From Candidatus Methanogasteraceae archaeon UBA261 (GTDB lineage: Archaea > Halobacteriota > Methanosarcinia > Methanosarcinales > Methanogasteraceae), in assembly GCA_002506015.1 (NCBI GenBank), contig DAWR01000005.1:11641-17210 (forward strand): a DNA stretch of 5,570 bases. The letters run 5' to 3'. Position numbers and translations under genes: made by a program. Below, piece after piece: positions 4,815 through 5,570 of the stretch (positions within the stretch are counted from its first letter, which is position 1; each line of letters starts with the position of its first letter). Below the pieces are notes generated by a model. That model was not told the DNA's origin. It saw only the letters and a list, made by a program, of their open reading frames with translations, and did no database searches.

Positions 4815-4822
4815 TGTTAATA
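4815..4822 (+). promoter_or_regulatory. Possible TATA box of trpB2
   Basis: TGTTAATAAC around 4815-4822 is the best-placed AT-rich element for trpB2. Transcription would begin near 4842-4847 and leave a short leader with GGAG at 4852-4855. The consensus match is moderate. A second AT-rich stretch, CTAATATACC near 4841-4850, is too close to the Shine-Dalgarno site. No TGTACA-type TrpY operator is seen nearby. Confidence 0.35.
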
Positions 4823-4863
4823 ACGCCCGGATCAATTGTTGCTAATATACCGGAGATACTGTG

Positions 4864-5570
4864 ATGGACCCGACAAAAGTTACACTCGACGAGAACGAAT
4901 TACCGAAACAATGGTACAACATTCAGGCAGACCTCCCAACCCCGCTTGATCCACCGCTGAATCCAGGGACAAAAGAACCGATAACGCCGGACGACCTCTC
5001 CGCGATCTTCCCGATGTCGCTCATCAAACAGGAGATGAGCACTGACCGATGGATCAAGATCCCTGATGAGGTTCGTGACATTTACACGCTTTGGAGACCG
5101 TCTCCGCTCTACCGTGCAATGCGACTTGAACGGGCGCTGAAGACTCCTGCTAAGATATATTACAAGTGGGAGGGGGTAAGCCCGCCAGGGAGCCACAAAC
5201 CAAACACAGCCGTTCCACAGACGTATTATAATGCAAAAGCCGGAATCGAGCGGATCACAACAGAAACGGGTGCCGGACAGTGGGGGTCTGCGCTTTCATT
5301 CGCCACACGCCTCTTTGATCTCGAATGCACGGTTTACATGGTCCGAGTCAGTTACGATCAGAAACCATACCGCAGAGTGATGATGGAGACGTGGGGGGGG
5401 CAGGTGTTCCCGAGTCCGAGCAATAAGACCGAATGCGGAAGAAAGCTCCTTATAGAGAAGCCTGATACAATAGGCAGTCGTGGCATGGCAATCTCCGAGG
5501 CGGTGGAGGATGCGGCGACACACGACAATACAAATTATGCTCTCGGATCCGTTCTGAACCATGTCATGCT
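4864..5570 (+). CDS. trpB: Tryptophan synthase beta chain, TrpB2 type (3' end beyond the window)
   Basis: The first 235 complete codons of a pyridoxal-phosphate enzyme that condenses indole with serine to make tryptophan. TrpB2-type features are the long N-terminal extension with LDENELPKQWYNI (8-20), GRP-like WRPSPLYRA (77-85), IYYKWEGVSPPGSHKPNTA (98-116) with the PLP-binding Lys112, ETGAGQWGSAL (134-144), VYMVRVSYDQKPYRR (157-171), and GSRGMAISEAVEDA (204-217). The family is normally about 430 residues, so a little over half is present, with no frame break. TrpB2 enzymes lack the usual TrpA-contact region and are thought to act alone or in indole salvage; no trpA is in view. The ATG at 4864 follows GGAG (4852-4855) by 8 bases; a GTG directly before it is a less likely start. 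The gene is divergent from the ribosomal operon. Downstream genes cannot be seen. Confidence 0.95.
   Translation, partial: MDPTKVTLDENELPKQWYNIQADLPTPLDPPLNPGTKEPITPDDLSAIFPMSLIKQEMSTDRWIKIPDEVRDIYTLWRPSPLYRAMRLERALKTPAKIYYKWEGVSPPGSHKPNTAVPQTYYNAKAGIERITTETGAGQWGSALSFATRLFDLECTVYMVRVSYDQKPYRRVMMETWGGQVFPSPSNKTECGRKLLIEKPDTIGSRGMAISEAVEDAATHDNTNYALGSVLNHVM

Noticed and set aside
4655..4864. Small plus-strand frames between rpl18e and trpB2
   Set aside because: They cover the divergent promoter region and the palindrome, lack ribosome sites, and encode no recognisable protein.

Overview
The window looks like chromosomal DNA of an archaeon, most likely a euryarchaeote of the methanogen or anaerobic alkane/methane-oxidiser kind. 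The reasons are archaeal-type ribosomal proteins (L18e, which bacteria lack, and archaeal L13), an archaeal two-KH Dim2/Pno1-like protein, a DUF166 protein, a TrpB2-type tryptophan synthase beta chain, and a tandem ABC ATPase resembling component A2 (AtwA) of the methyl-coenzyme M reductase activation system. Base composition is moderate, and strong GGAGG Shine-Dalgarno sites precede several genes. The species cannot be named from this sequence.

Layout. Positions 1-169 follow the DUF166 gene and may hold the 5' end of another minus-strand gene cut by the window edge. A DUF166 gene (170-826, minus) is divergent from the AtwA-like gene (1018-2730, plus); the 191-bp gap between them carries TATA-like elements for both. 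Positions 2731-3293 form a convergent, apparently non-coding interval. It holds several inverted repeats, a degenerate copy of what looks like a dispersed AATCTGTG-type repeat, a structured segment with three CCGGTT copies, and a strong minus-strand terminator. A compact minus-strand operon follows, transcribed in the order rpl18e (4626-4258), rpl13 (4245-3826), KH-domain RNA-binding protein (3818-3294), and ends at that terminator. A 237-bp divergent region separates it from a plus-strand trpB2 gene (4864 to the right edge, truncated).

How the genes fit together. L18e and L13 are large-subunit proteins, and the KH protein is an expected small-subunit assembly factor, so this operon couples ribosome parts to ribosome maturation. 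It is a cut-down arrangement: the usual archaeal neighbours of L18e-L13 (RpoD/S11 upstream, S9 and RpoN downstream) are absent and the KH gene takes the S9 position. The AtwA-like protein would act in the ATP-dependent reductive activation of methyl-coenzyme M reductase, and TrpB2 in tryptophan synthesis or indole salvage. Nothing visible ties these two to the ribosomal operon.

No CRISPR array, tRNA, rRNA, intact insertion sequence or defence system was seen. The more unusual points are the abbreviated ribosomal operon with a palindrome at its predicted transcript start, the asymmetric AtwA-like ATPase, and the repeat-rich convergent interval.
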